The notes under the pieces were generated by a model that saw nothing but the letters and a program-made list of their open reading frames with translations, was not told where the DNA came from and made no database searches. This document shows, in pieces, positions 10,877-18,951 of a stretch of 64,000 nucleotides of DNA (positions are counted from its first letter, which is position 1; each line of letters opens with the position of its first letter). The stretch comes from Actinokineospora bangkokensis (GTDB taxonomy: Bacteria > Actinomycetota > Actinomycetes > Mycobacteriales > Pseudonocardiaceae): the NCBI RefSeq assembly GCF_001940455.1, contig NZ_MKQR01000005.1, positions 132,319-196,318 on the forward strand, read 5' to 3'. The translations under genes and the position numbers were made by a program.

Positions 10877-12097
10877 CTACCGGGCCGGGCCCACCCCTGC
10901 CGGGCCCGCCCCCGCTGAGCCCACCCCCGCCGCCAGCACGACCGAGGCCAGCGCGGCGAGCTCGTCGGCCAGCCCGGGGCGGGCGGAGAACCGAGGGGTG
11001 CGCGGGATGTCGTTGACGATGGTCAGCGCCGCGTGCACCGTCACCCGCGCGCGCGGTTCGTCGAGGTCAGGGGCGACCGCGCGGAGCAGCCGCACCCACT
11101 CGGCGACGTAGCCGCGCTGCATCGCCCGCAGCTCCCGGCCGTCGCGCTCGGGCAGGTTGGCCAGCTCGGTGGTGTAGACCGCGATGAGGTCGTCGGAGCG
11201 CAGCACGGTGTCGACGTAGGAGCGGGCCAGCCTGCGCAGCGCGTCGGCGGGGTCGGCCGCGGCGGCCAGCGAGTCCTCCAGGCCCAGGGTGAGCCGGTCG
11301 GCCATCCGCCGGGAGGCGGCCAGCAGCAGGTCGGACTTGCCCGCGAAGTGCCGGTAGACGCTGGGCCCGGCGATGCCGGTGGCGGCGCCGATGTCCTCCA
11401 CGCTCACCGCGTGGAACCCGTGCTCGCGGAACAGCCGGGTGGCCGCGGTCAGCAGCTCCTCGCGGCGCGAGGGCGGCGGGGCGACCCGGGTGCGCCAGTC
11501 GTCGTCGCGCGGGGTGACCTCGGGCAGCTCGGCGCGCACCACGGCCTCACCGAGGTCGGCCAGCAGCTCGGCGAAGCCGGTGCGCGGGCAGGCCCGGTGG
11601 TCGCCCACGCTGCCGAACACGCTCAGCGCCGCGAAGCACAGCAGCTGCGCCTGCCCGCGGTCGAGGTCGGGGCGCAGCGCGTGCAGCCCGGAGAGCCAGT
11701 GCCCGAGCAGCGCGCCGACCCGCCCGCGCAGCTCCTTCTGGTCGGCGGCGCCGAGGTGGCGGCCCTGCCAGCGCCACAGCGCGGTGAGCTGCCGCTGGTC
11801 GATCGAGACCCCGGCGGCGGCGTCGAGCACCGGGCGCAGCCTGCTGGCGGGGTCGTCGGCCAGACCCGCGACCGCGTCGCTGACCCGCCCGGCCAGCTCG
11901 TCGACCCCGGTGAGCAGCACGTGCCCGAGCAGGTCCTGCTTGCTGGGGAAGTGCCGGTAGAGGGCGGGGGCGGTGATGCCCGCGGCGGCGGCGATGTCGC
12001 CCACCGCGACGGCGTGGTAGCCGCGCTGGGCGAACAGGTCCGCCGCCGCGCGCGCCAGCAGCGCCTTGCGGTTGCGCGGACGTGCCCCAGCGGTCAC
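10877..12097 (-). CDS. Double-length TetR-family regulator (two tandem TetR units)
   Basis: 406 residues from GTG 12097. There are two complete TetR units in one chain. The first helix-turn-helix is near residues 8-55 (AAADLFAQRGYHAVAVGDIA, ITAPALYRHFPSKQDLL). The second begins near residue 205 (TAATRLFREHGFHAVSVEDI, IAGPSVYRHFAGKSDLL). Each is followed by an all-helical domain. One chain therefore mimics a TetR dimer. It is divergent from fadA with 130 bp between the starts, so control of beta-oxidation (and perhaps itself) by fatty acyl-CoA is the natural inference. Tandem TetR proteins beside fadAB are known in actinobacteria. Confidence 0.85.
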   Translation of the reverse strand: MTAGARPRNRKALLARAAADLFAQRGYHAVAVGDIAAAAGITAPALYRHFPSKQDLLGHVLLTGVDELAGRVSDAVAGLADDPASRLRPVLDAAAGVSIDQRQLTALWRWQGRHLGAADQKELRGRVGALLGHWLSGLHALRPDLDRGQAQLLCFAALSVFGSVGDHRACPRTGFAELLADLGEAVVRAELPEVTPRDDDWRTRVAPPPSRREELLTAATRLFREHGFHAVSVEDIGAATGIAGPSVYRHFAGKSDLLLAASRRMADRLTLGLEDSLAAAADPADALRRLARSYVDTVLRSDDLIAVYTTELANLPERDGRELRAMQRGYVAEWVRLLRAVAPDLDEPRARVTVHAALTIVNDIPRTPRFSARPGLADELAALASVVLAAGVGSAGAGPAGVGPAR

Positions 12098-12151
12098 CAG
12101 CCGTTCCCTCCCGTGACGTTGCGATAGCCACCATAGGCAGCACCCGCGACG

Positions 12152-12180
12152 TTGACAAGCTGCGGATTCGGGGCATGATG
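12152..12180 (+). promoter_or_regulatory. Promoter candidate for fadA-fadB
   Basis: TTGACA at 12152-12157 and CATGAT at about 12174-12179 with a 16-bp spacer resemble a housekeeping sigma promoter. The element lies in the 130-bp divergent region shared with the tandem TetR gene, so a regulator bound there could control both directions. Confidence 0.5.
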
Positions 12181-12227
12181 TGAATCGTCATTAGCGCACA
12201 CGTCGACGTCGGAAGGACTGGACGAGC

Positions 12228-13442
12228 GTGAGTACCGAAGCCTTCATCTACGAGGCGATCCGCACGCCGCGCGGCCGCGGCAAGAAGAACGGGTCGCTGC
12301 ACGGCGTCAAGCCGATCTCGCTCGTCACCGGCCTCATCGACGAGCTCAAGACCCGCAACCCGGACCTGGACCCGGCCACGATCGACGACATCGTGCTGGG
12401 CATCGTGTCCCCGGTCGGCGACCAGGGCTCGGTGCTGCCGCGCACCGCCGCCATCGCCGCGGGCCTGCCCGACACCGTCGCCGGCGTGCAGCTCAACCGG
12501 TTCTGCGCCTCGGGCCTGGAGGCGGTCAACACCGCCGCCGAGAAGGTCCGCTCCGGCTGGAACCAGCTGGTCATCGCGGGCGGGGTCGAGTCGATGTCGC
12601 GGGTGCCCATGGGCTCCGACGGCGGCGCCTGGGCGATGGACCCGGAGACCAGCTACCACAGCTACTTCGTCCCGCAGGGCATCAGCGCCGACCTGATCGC
12701 CACCACCGAGGGCTTCACCCGCGAGGACGTCGACACCTACGCGGTGGAGTCGCAGAAGCGCGCCGCGGCGGCGTGGTCGGCGGGCTACTTCACCAAGTCC
12801 GTGGTGCCGGTCAAGGACCGCAACGGCGTGACCCTGCTCGACCACGACGAGCACATGCGCCCGGAGTCCACCGTGGAGGGCCTGGGCAAGCTCGGGCCGT
12901 CGTTCGCGGGCATCGGGGAGATGGGCGGCTTCGACGCCGTGGCCCTGCAGAAGTACCACTGGGTCGAGAAGATCGACCACGTGCACACCGCCGCGAACTC
13001 CTCCGGCATCGTCGACGGCGCCGCGCTGGTGCTCATCGGCAACGAGGAGGCGGGCCGGGCCGCGGGCCTGACCCCGCGCGCCCGCATCGTCTCGGCGGCG
13101 GTGACCGGCGCCGAGCCCACCATCATGCTCACCGGCCCGACCCCGGCCGCGCAGAAGGCGCTGCGGCTGGCCGGGCTGACCCCGGACGACATCGACGTCT
13201 GGGAGCTCAACGAGGCCTTCGCCGCGGTGGTCCTGAAGTTCATGAAAGACCTGGACATCCCGCACGAGAAGATCAACGTCAACGGCGGGGCGATCGCCAT
13301 GGGGCACCCGCTGGGCGCCACCGGCGCCATGATCACCGGCACCGTGGTCGACGAGCTGGAGCGCCGCGGCGCCCGGCGCGGCCTGGTGACGCTGTGCATC
13401 GGCGGCGGCATGGGCGTGGCGACCATCATCGAGCGAGTCTGA
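12228..13442 (+). CDS. fadA: Acetyl-CoA C-acyltransferase (thiolase), FadA
   Basis: 404 residues, GTG start with GGAAGGA 10 bp upstream. It catalyses thiolytic cleavage of 3-ketoacyl-CoA, the last beta-oxidation step. The nucleophilic cysteine is C93 in RFCASGLE. The other catalytic regions are [19 protein letters not shown] (histidine) and the C-terminal CIGGGMG cysteine. It lies 11 bp before fadB, and the two encode the trifunctional-type complex. Probably regulated by the divergent tandem TetR protein. Confidence 0.93.
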   Translation: MSTEAFIYEAIRTPRGRGKKNGSLHGVKPISLVTGLIDELKTRNPDLDPATIDDIVLGIVSPVGDQGSVLPRTAAIAAGLPDTVAGVQLNRFCASGLEAVNTAAEKVRSGWNQLVIAGGVESMSRVPMGSDGGAWAMDPETSYHSYFVPQGISADLIATTEGFTREDVDTYAVESQKRAAAAWSAGYFTKSVVPVKDRNGVTLLDHDEHMRPESTVEGLGKLGPSFAGIGEMGGFDAVALQKYHWVEKIDHVHTAANSSGIVDGAALVLIGNEEAGRAAGLTPRARIVSAAVTGAEPTIMLTGPTPAAQKALRLAGLTPDDIDVWELNEAFAAVVLKFMKDLDIPHEKINVNGGAIAMGHPLGATGAMITGTVVDELERRGARRGLVTLCIGGGMGVATIIERV

Positions 13443-13453
13443 GGCACCGGGAC

Positions 13454-15619
13454 ATGACCGAGAACATGATCGCGTGGGAGTCCGACGCGGACGGCGTCGT
13501 CACCCTCACGATGGACGACCCGAACCAGTCGGCCAACACCATGAACGACACCTTCCGGGAGTCGTTCGGCGCCACCGTCGACCGGCTGGAGGCGGAGAAG
13601 GACGCCATCACCGGCGTGGTGATCACCTCGGCGAAGAAGACCTTCTTCGCCGGTGGCGACCTCAACCTGCTGAGCAAGGCGGGCCCGGAGCAGGCCGCGG
13701 AGCTCACCACCCAGGTCGACCTGATGAAGGCGCAGCTGCGCAGGCTCGAGCAGCTCGGCCGCCCGGTCGTGGCCGCGATCAACGGCGCCGCCCTCGGCGG
13801 TGGCCTGGAGATCGCCCTGGCCTGCCACCACCGCGTCGCCCTCGACGCCAAGGGCTCGCAGATCGGCCTGCCCGAGGTCACCCTGGGCCTGCTGCCCGGC
13901 GGTGGCGGCGTGACCCGCGTGGTGCGGCTGCTGGGCATCCAGTCCGCGCTGCTCAACGTCCTGCTCCAGGGCCAGCGGCACAAGCCGGCCAAGGCCAAGG
14001 AGATCGGCCTGGTCGACGAGGTCGTCAGCACCCCGGAGGAGCTGCTGGCCGCCGCGAAGGCGTGGGTCATGGCCAACCCCGAGGCCGTGCAGCCCTGGGA
14101 CGTCAAGGGCTTCAAGATCCCCGGCGGCACCCCGTCGTCGCCGTCGTTCGCCGCGACCCTGCCCGCCTTCCCGGCGAACCTGCGCAAGCAGCTCAAGGGC
14201 GCGCCGATGCCCGCCCCGCGCAACATCCTGGCCGCGGCCGTCGAGGGCGCCCAGGTCGACGTGGACACCGCCACGAAGATCGAGACGCAGTACTTCGTGG
14301 ACCTGGTCACCGGCCAGGTGTCGAAGAACATGATCAAGGCGTTCTTCTTCGACCTGCAGGCGATCAACAAGGGCAAGTCGCGCCCGGAGGGGCCCGCCCC
14401 CTACACCGCGCAGCGCGTGGCCGTGCTCGGCGCCGGGATGATGGGGGCGGGCATCGCCTACTCCAGCGCCCGCGCGGGGATCGAGGTCGTGCTCAAGGAC
14501 GTCACCCTGGAGGCGGCGCAGAAGGGCAAGGCCTACTCGGAGAAGATCCTCGCCAAGGCCGTGGCCCGGGGCAAGCTGACCCAGGAGAAGGCCGACGAGG
14601 TCCTGGCCAGGATCACCCCGACCGCCGACGCGGCCGACGTCAAGGGCGTCGACCTGGTCGTCGAGGCCGTCTTCGAGTCCCCCGAGCTGAAGAAGAAGGT
14701 CTTCGGCGAGGTCGAGGACCTGGTGGCGCCGGACGCGCTGCTGGGCTCGAACACCTCCACGCTGCCGATCACCCTGCTCTCGGAGGGGGTCAAGCGGCAG
14801 GAGGACTTCATCGGCCTGCACTTCTTCTCCCCGGTCGACAAGATGCCGCTGCTGGAGATCGTCGTCGGCGAGAAGACCTCCGACGTCGCGCTGGCCAAGG
14901 CGTTCGACTACGCGCTGCAGATCAAGAAGACCCCGATCGTCGTCAACGACAGCCGCGGCTTCTTCACCAGCCGGGTCATCGGCACCTTCATCAACGAGGC
15001 CATCGCCCTGCTGGCCGAGGGCGTGCCCGCGCCGTCGGTCGAGCAGGCGGGCTCGCAGGCCGGGTACCCGGCGCCGCCGCTGCAGCTGATGGACGAGCTG
15101 ACCCTGACCCTGCCGCGCAAGATCCGCGACGAGACGCGGGCCGCGGTCGAGGCCGCGGGCGGCCAGTGGCCCGGCCACCCGGCCGACGCGGTCATCGACC
15201 GGATGCTCGACGAGTTCGACCGCAAGGGCCGCTCCAGCGGGGCGGGCTTCTACGAGTACGACGACGAGGGCAAGCGCACCGGCCTGTGGCCGGGGCTGGC
15301 CGACGCGTTCGGCAAGGCCGACGCGGCCGTGCCGTTCGAGGACATGCGCGAGCGGATGCTGTTCGCCGAGGCGCTGGAAACCGTCAAGTGCTTCGACGAG
15401 GGCGTGCTGCGCACCGTGCCGGACGCCAACATCGGCTCGATCATGGGCATCGGCTTCCCGCCGTGGACCGGTGGCGTGATCCAGTACATCGACGGCTACC
15501 CCGGTGGGGTCGCGGGCTTCGTCGCCCGCGCCCGCGAGCTGGCCGCCGCCTACGGCGACCGGTTCACCCCGCCCGCCTCCCTGGTGGAGAAGGCGGAGAA
15601 GGGCGAGACGCTGAGCTAG
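13454..15619 (+). CDS. fadB: Fatty acid oxidation multifunctional protein: enoyl-CoA hydratase / 3-hydroxyacyl-CoA dehydrogenase, FadB
   Basis: 721 residues. The N-terminal crotonase domain (about 1-310) has the oxyanion-hole segment FFAGGDLNLL and catalytic region GSQIGLPEVTLGLLPGGGG. The NAD-binding domain begins near 318 with VLGAGMMGAGIA. The hydroxyacyl-CoA dehydrogenase active-site segment is GLHFFSPVDKMPLLEIV, followed by the C-terminal helical domain with GIGFPPWTGG. It hydrates enoyl-CoA and oxidises the 3-hydroxyacyl-CoA, feeding FadA encoded just upstream. A clean intrinsic terminator follows. Confidence 0.94.
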   Translation: MTENMIAWESDADGVVTLTMDDPNQSANTMNDTFRESFGATVDRLEAEKDAITGVVITSAKKTFFAGGDLNLLSKAGPEQAAELTTQVDLMKAQLRRLEQLGRPVVAAINGAALGGGLEIALACHHRVALDAKGSQIGLPEVTLGLLPGGGGVTRVVRLLGIQSALLNVLLQGQRHKPAKAKEIGLVDEVVSTPEELLAAAKAWVMANPEAVQPWDVKGFKIPGGTPSSPSFAATLPAFPANLRKQLKGAPMPAPRNILAAAVEGAQVDVDTATKIETQYFVDLVTGQVSKNMIKAFFFDLQAINKGKSRPEGPAPYTAQRVAVLGAGMMGAGIAYSSARAGIEVVLKDVTLEAAQKGKAYSEKILAKAVARGKLTQEKADEVLARITPTADAADVKGVDLVVEAVFESPELKKKVFGEVEDLVAPDALLGSNTSTLPITLLSEGVKRQEDFIGLHFFSPVDKMPLLEIVVGEKTSDVALAKAFDYALQIKKTPIVVNDSRGFFTSRVIGTFINEAIALLAEGVPAPSVEQAGSQAGYPAPPLQLMDELTLTLPRKIRDETRAAVEAAGGQWPGHPADAVIDRMLDEFDRKGRSSGAGFYEYDDEGKRTGLWPGLADAFGKADAAVPFEDMRERMLFAEALETVKCFDEGVLRTVPDANIGSIMGIGFPPWTGGVIQYIDGYPGGVAGFVARARELAAAYGDRFTPPASLVEKAEKGETLS

Positions 15620-15637
15620 GGCGCGGCGAACGCGCAG

Positions 15638-15676
15638 GAGGGCCCGTCGGCAGCCGCCGACGGGCCCTCGTTGTTT
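15638..15676 (+). terminator. Intrinsic terminator after fadB
   Basis: Perfect 14-bp stem GAGGGCCCGTCGGC with the four-base loop AGCC, followed by GTTGTTT. Only 18 bp after the fadB stop. Confidence 0.9.
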
Positions 15677-15684
15677 ATCCCCAT

Positions 15685-15734
15685 CCTTCCCTTTCGTATT
15701 GATGCTACGGTCGTATAGGGAAGGTTAGGGAGGG
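15685..15734. promoter_or_regulatory. Inverted and direct repeats around the start of the excisionase-like gene
   Basis: CCTTCCCT (15685-15692) and AGGGAAGG (15717-15724) are perfect inverted arms 24 bp apart. The right arm is followed by a near copy, AGGGAGGG (15727-15734), which also serves as the ribosome site for the ATG at 15738. The spacer is AT-rich for this genome and probably contains the promoter. Binding by the encoded DNA-binding protein, with autoregulation, is plausible but unproven. Confidence 0.4.
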
Positions 15735-15737
15735 TTG

Positions 15738-16112
15738 ATGCTGTCGGTGGAGCAGGTGGCCGAGCGCCTAGGCCTGCACGTGCGCACCGTCCGGGGCTAC
15801 ATCCGCGACGGCAAGCTCAGGGCGACCCGGATCGGCAAGCAGTACCGGATCGCCGAGGACGACCTCGCCGCGCTCACCGGCACCCCCGCGCCGCGGCGGT
15901 CGGTGGAGGCCACCGCCGTGGTCGAGGTGGAGGGCATCGCCCGCCACGGCGCCGACCGCCTCTCGACCATGCTCACCGCGGGCGTGCGCGGGGTGCGCCT
16001 GCAGGTCGTGCACGACCCGGACCGCTCGCGGGTGCGCGTCGTCCTGTTCGGGTCCCCGGGCGAGGTCGCGGACGTGCTCCGCGTCATCGACGCCGTGCAG
16101 GGGGAGCTGTGA
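15738..16112 (+). CDS. Excisionase/MerR-type helix-turn-helix protein
   Basis: 124 residues. The first 50 residues are an excisionase-type winged helix (LSVEQVAERLGLHVRTVRGYI, DGKLRATRIGKQYRI). The C-terminal ~70 residues (VEATAVVEVEGIARHGADRL onward) form an alpha/beta domain I cannot assign. There are no phage genes nearby, so a transcriptional role is more likely than excision. It overlaps the hydrolase gene by GTGA, so the two are made together. The start is ATG 15738 (a TTG lies one codon earlier), with AGGGAGG upstream. Confidence 0.8.
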   Translation: MLSVEQVAERLGLHVRTVRGYIRDGKLRATRIGKQYRIAEDDLAALTGTPAPRRSVEATAVVEVEGIARHGADRLSTMLTAGVRGVRLQVVHDPDRSRVRVVLFGSPGEVADVLRVIDAVQGEL

Positions 16113-16897
16113 TCCACGAGGAGATCCTCGCCCCCTACCGCGCGCTGCTCGCCCGGCACGGCGTCGAGCAGCACCGGGTGCCGACCTCGGCGGGGGAGAC
16201 GTTCGTGATCAGCGCGGGCCCCGCCGACGCGCCGCCGGTCGTGCTCCTGCACGGCTCGGGCGGCAACAGCACCGCCTGGCTGCGCGAGGTCGGGGCGTGG
16301 TCGCGGGGGCTGCGCGTGCACTCGGTCGACATCCCGGGGGAGCCCGGCCTGTCGGCGGACAACCGCCTCGCCATGCCCGACCACGCGCCGTGGCTGGCCG
16401 AGGTCCTGACCGGGCTGGGCGTCGAGCGGGTGGCGCTGGTGGGTGTGTCCATGGGCGGTTGGATCGCGCTGGACTTCGCCCGCCGCCACCCCGACCGCGT
16501 GCGCCGCTTGGTGGTGCTCAACCCCGCGGGCCTGGGCACCGGGCGCACGGGGCTGCTGCTCAAGGCCGCCCTCTGGTCGCTGCTCGGGGAGCGGGGCAGG
16601 CGCCGCGCGGTGCGCTCCGCGGTGGGGGAGCTGACCGCGGACCAGGAGGAGTTCCTGCTCCGGGTCGTGCGCCGGTTCCGGATGCGCACCGACCCCATGC
16701 CGGGCTTCCCGCCGCTGCGCCTGCCGATGCCGGTGCTGGCCCTGCTCGGCGCCCGCGACGCCATGATCGACCAGCGCGCCACCGCCGCCCGGCTGCGCGC
16801 CGAGGTCCCGCACGCCGACGTGCGGCTGCTGCCCGGCGACGGCCACCTGCTCGCCGACCAGGGCGAGACCATCCCGCGCTTCCTGGAGGAACCGTGA
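16109..16897 (+). CDS. Alpha/beta hydrolase
   Basis: 262 residues from the overlapping GTG. Typical alpha/beta hydrolase signals are the oxyanion segment VVLLHGSGGNSTAW, the nucleophile elbow GVSMGG (serine), a probable acid in LGARDAMID, and the histidine in LPGDGHLLADQ. No signal peptide, so cytosolic. It is the middle gene of a three-gene set with stop-start overlaps on both sides (DNA-binding protein before, DUF4180 after). Substrate unknown. Confidence 0.85.
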   Translation: MIHEEILAPYRALLARHGVEQHRVPTSAGETFVISAGPADAPPVVLLHGSGGNSTAWLREVGAWSRGLRVHSVDIPGEPGLSADNRLAMPDHAPWLAEVLTGLGVERVALVGVSMGGWIALDFARRHPDRVRRLVVLNPAGLGTGRTGLLLKAALWSLLGERGRRRAVRSAVGELTADQEEFLLRVVRRFRMRTDPMPGFPPLRLPMPVLALLGARDAMIDQRATAARLRAEVPHADVRLLPGDGHLLADQGETIPRFLEEP

Positions 16898-17235
16898 TCC
16901 ACACCCTGCCGCCGGAGGGCCCGCCCCTCACCGCGGCCACCGCCACCGACGTCATCGGCGGCACCTGGGGCACCGGCGCCGAGTGGGTCGTCGTGCCCGT
17001 CAGCCGCCTCGACCCGGAGTTCTTCCGGCTCAGCAGCGGCGTCGCGGGCGAGATCACCCAGAAGTTCGCCAACTACCGGCTCAAGCTCGCCGTGGTCGGG
17101 GACATCGAGGAGCACCTGGCGCGCAGCGCGCCCCTGCGCGACCTGGTCCGCGAGGCCAACGCGGGCTCCCAGCTGTGGTTCGCCGCCACGGAGGCGGAGT
17201 TCACCGCCCGCCTGCGCGGGGCGACCCGCCGGTAG
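16894..17235 (+). CDS. DUF4180 domain-containing protein
   Basis: 113 residues from GTG 16894, which overlaps the hydrolase stop and follows GGAGGAACC. The segment FFRLSSGVAGEITQKFANYR, then LKLAVVGDIEEHL and LVREANAGSQLWFA, is the DUF4180 signature over almost the full family length. No function is known for the family; no membrane segments or catalytic motif are visible. It closes the small operon. Confidence 0.8.
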   Translation: MIHTLPPEGPPLTAATATDVIGGTWGTGAEWVVVPVSRLDPEFFRLSSGVAGEITQKFANYRLKLAVVGDIEEHLARSAPLRDLVREANAGSQLWFAATEAEFTARLRGATRR

Positions 17236-17294
17236 CACGTGACATCGGACAACCGGCGGTGGCCGCACGAGCCCGGCCCGTGTTCACTGGACCC

Positions 17295-17780
17295 GTGCCG
17301 GACATCCTGACCACAGTCGACACCGACGACCTGCTCAGCTGCTGCGCCTCGCGCCGCTGGGCCGAGCGGGTCGCCGCGCGGCGGCCGTTCACCGACGTCG
17401 ACGACCTGCTCGCCGCGTCCTCCGCCGCGCTGGCGGACCTGTCCTGGGACGACGTGCTGGAGGCGCTGGCCGCGCACCCGCGCATCGGCGAGCGCCACGG
17501 CGGCGACGGCCGCGAGGCCGGGTGGTCCAGCCAGGAGCAGTCGGCCGCGCGGACCCCCGACGAGCGGCTGCGCGCCGACCTCGTCGAGGGCAACCGGCGC
17601 TACGAGGAGCGCTTCGACCACGTCTTCCTCATCTGCGCCACCGGCCTGCCGGTGGAGGCGGTGCTGGCCGCGCTGCGCCACCGGCTGACCAACGACGACG
17701 CCACCGAGCGCAAGGTGGTCCGCGAGGAGCTGGCGAAGATCGTCGAGCTGCGGCTGGAGAAGCTGGTCGACGGCTCGTGA
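17295..17780 (+). CDS. uraD: 2-oxo-4-hydroxy-4-carboxy-5-ureidoimidazoline (OHCU) decarboxylase
   Basis: 161 residues. Third enzyme of the urate-to-allantoin route: it decarboxylates OHCU to S-allantoin. The family motif HPRIGE at residues 61-66 carries the catalytic histidine, and the C-terminal TNDDATERKVVREELAKI is typical. The GTG start has no Shine-Dalgarno, and TTCACT lies six bases upstream, so translation may be leaderless. It is the first of four genes joined by GTGA/TGATG/GTGA overlaps. Confidence 0.9.
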   Translation: MPDILTTVDTDDLLSCCASRRWAERVAARRPFTDVDDLLAASSAALADLSWDDVLEALAAHPRIGERHGGDGREAGWSSQEQSAARTPDERLRADLVEGNRRYEERFDHVFLICATGLPVEAVLAALRHRLTNDDATERKVVREELAKIVELRLEKLVDGS

Positions 17781-18091
17781 GCGCCACCCTGTCCACCCAC
17801 GTCCTCGACACCGCCGTCGGCAGGCCCGCCGCGGGCCTGGCCGTCACCCACCACCGCCACGACGGCACCGCGTGGGTGCACGGCGGCGACCACACCACCG
17901 ACGACGACGGCCGGGTGCCGCGCTTCGCCGTCGAGCCCGGCACCCACCGGCTCACCTTCGCCACCGGCGCCCACCTGGGCCCGGAGGCGTTCTACCCGGA
18001 GGTCACCGTCGTCTTCCGGGTCACCTCGGGCCACCACCACGTGCCCCTGCTGATCAGCCCGTTCGGCTACTCCACCTACCGGGGAAGTTGA
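17777..18091 (+). CDS. uraH: 5-hydroxyisourate hydrolase (transthyretin-related)
   Basis: 104 residues. Hydrolyses 5-hydroxyisourate, the product of urate oxidase, to OHCU. Both family signatures are intact: the N-terminal STHVLDTAVGRPA (active-site histidine at residue 8) and the C-terminal YRGS tetrapeptide at 101-104. It overlaps uraD upstream (GTGA) and the urate oxidase downstream (TGATG), so the pathway enzymes are made in step. Confidence 0.94.
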   Translation: MSATLSTHVLDTAVGRPAAGLAVTHHRHDGTAWVHGGDHTTDDDGRVPRFAVEPGTHRLTFATGAHLGPEAFYPEVTVVFRVTSGHHHVPLLISPFGYSTYRGS

Positions 18092-18951
18092 TGACATTCG
18101 AGCTCGGCGACAACCAGTACGGCAAGGCGGAGACCCGGCTGGTCCGGGTGGACCGGGGCGGTGAGCGGCACCGCGTCACCGACCTCAACGTCACCACCAC
18201 GCTCGCGGGCGACCTCACCGCCACGCACCTGACCGGGGACAACGCGGGCGTGCTGCCCACCGACACGCAGAAGAACACCGTCTACGCCTTCGCCCGCGAC
18301 GGGGTGGGCGAGATCGAGGCGTTCGCGCTGCGGCTGGCCAAGCACTTCGTCGACCGCAACGCCCAGATCCACCGGGCGCGGGTGAAGGTCGAGCAGTACG
18401 GGTGGGAGCCCATTCCCGCCACCGGGCACTCCTTCAGCCGCGCCGCGGGCACCCGCACGGCCTCGGTCACCTACGACGGCACGACGGCGTGGGTGGTCTC
18501 GGGCGTGCAGGACCTGACCGTCATGAACACGACCGGCTCGGAGTTCCACGGCTTCCCGCGCGACCGCTACACCACCCTCCAGGAGACCAGCGACCGCATC
18601 CTGGCCACCGCCGTCACCGCGCACTGGCGCCACAGCGGCTCCGGCCGGGTGGACTGGGGGCCGTCGTTCACCGGCGCCCGCGACCGGCTGCTCACCGCGT
18701 TCGCCGCCACCTACTCCCTGTCGTTGCAGCAGACGCTGTACTCGATGGGCCAGCACGTGCTCTCCGGCGACGAGGGGCTGGCCGAGGTGCGGCTGTCGCT
18801 GCCGAACAAGCACCACTTCCTCGTCGACCTCGAACCGTTCGGGTTGGACAACCCGAACGAGGTGTACTTCGCCGCCGACCGCCCGTACGGGCTGATCGAG
18901 GGCACCGTCAAGCGCTCGGAGGCCCCCGACCCCGGGCTCGCCTGGTGGTGA
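18091..18951 (+). CDS. Urate oxidase (uricase)
   Basis: 286 residues. Cofactor-free oxidation of urate to 5-hydroxyisourate. The catalytic elements are visible: lysine 12 in QYGKAETRL, the TDTQKNT segment at residues 57-63, and the histidine in PNKHHFLVDL near the C terminus. The C-terminal peroxisomal signal of eukaryotic forms is absent, as expected. It lies between uraH and a purine deaminase, completing urate-to-allantoin conversion. No allantoinase is in the window. Confidence 0.94.
   Translation: MTFELGDNQYGKAETRLVRVDRGGERHRVTDLNVTTTLAGDLTATHLTGDNAGVLPTDTQKNTVYAFARDGVGEIEAFALRLAKHFVDRNAQIHRARVKVEQYGWEPIPATGHSFSRAAGTRTASVTYDGTTAWVVSGVQDLTVMNTTGSEFHGFPRDRYTTLQETSDRILATAVTAHWRHSGSGRVDWGPSFTGARDRLLTAFAATYSLSLQQTLYSMGQHVLSGDEGLAEVRLSLPNKHHFLVDLEPFGLDNPNEVYFAADRPYGLIEGTVKRSEAPDPGLAWW

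Noticed and set aside
15738-16112. Prophage or integrative element signalled by the excisionase-like gene
   Set aside because: No integrase, attachment-site repeat, tRNA or other phage gene is near; the gene is coupled to a metabolic-type operon.
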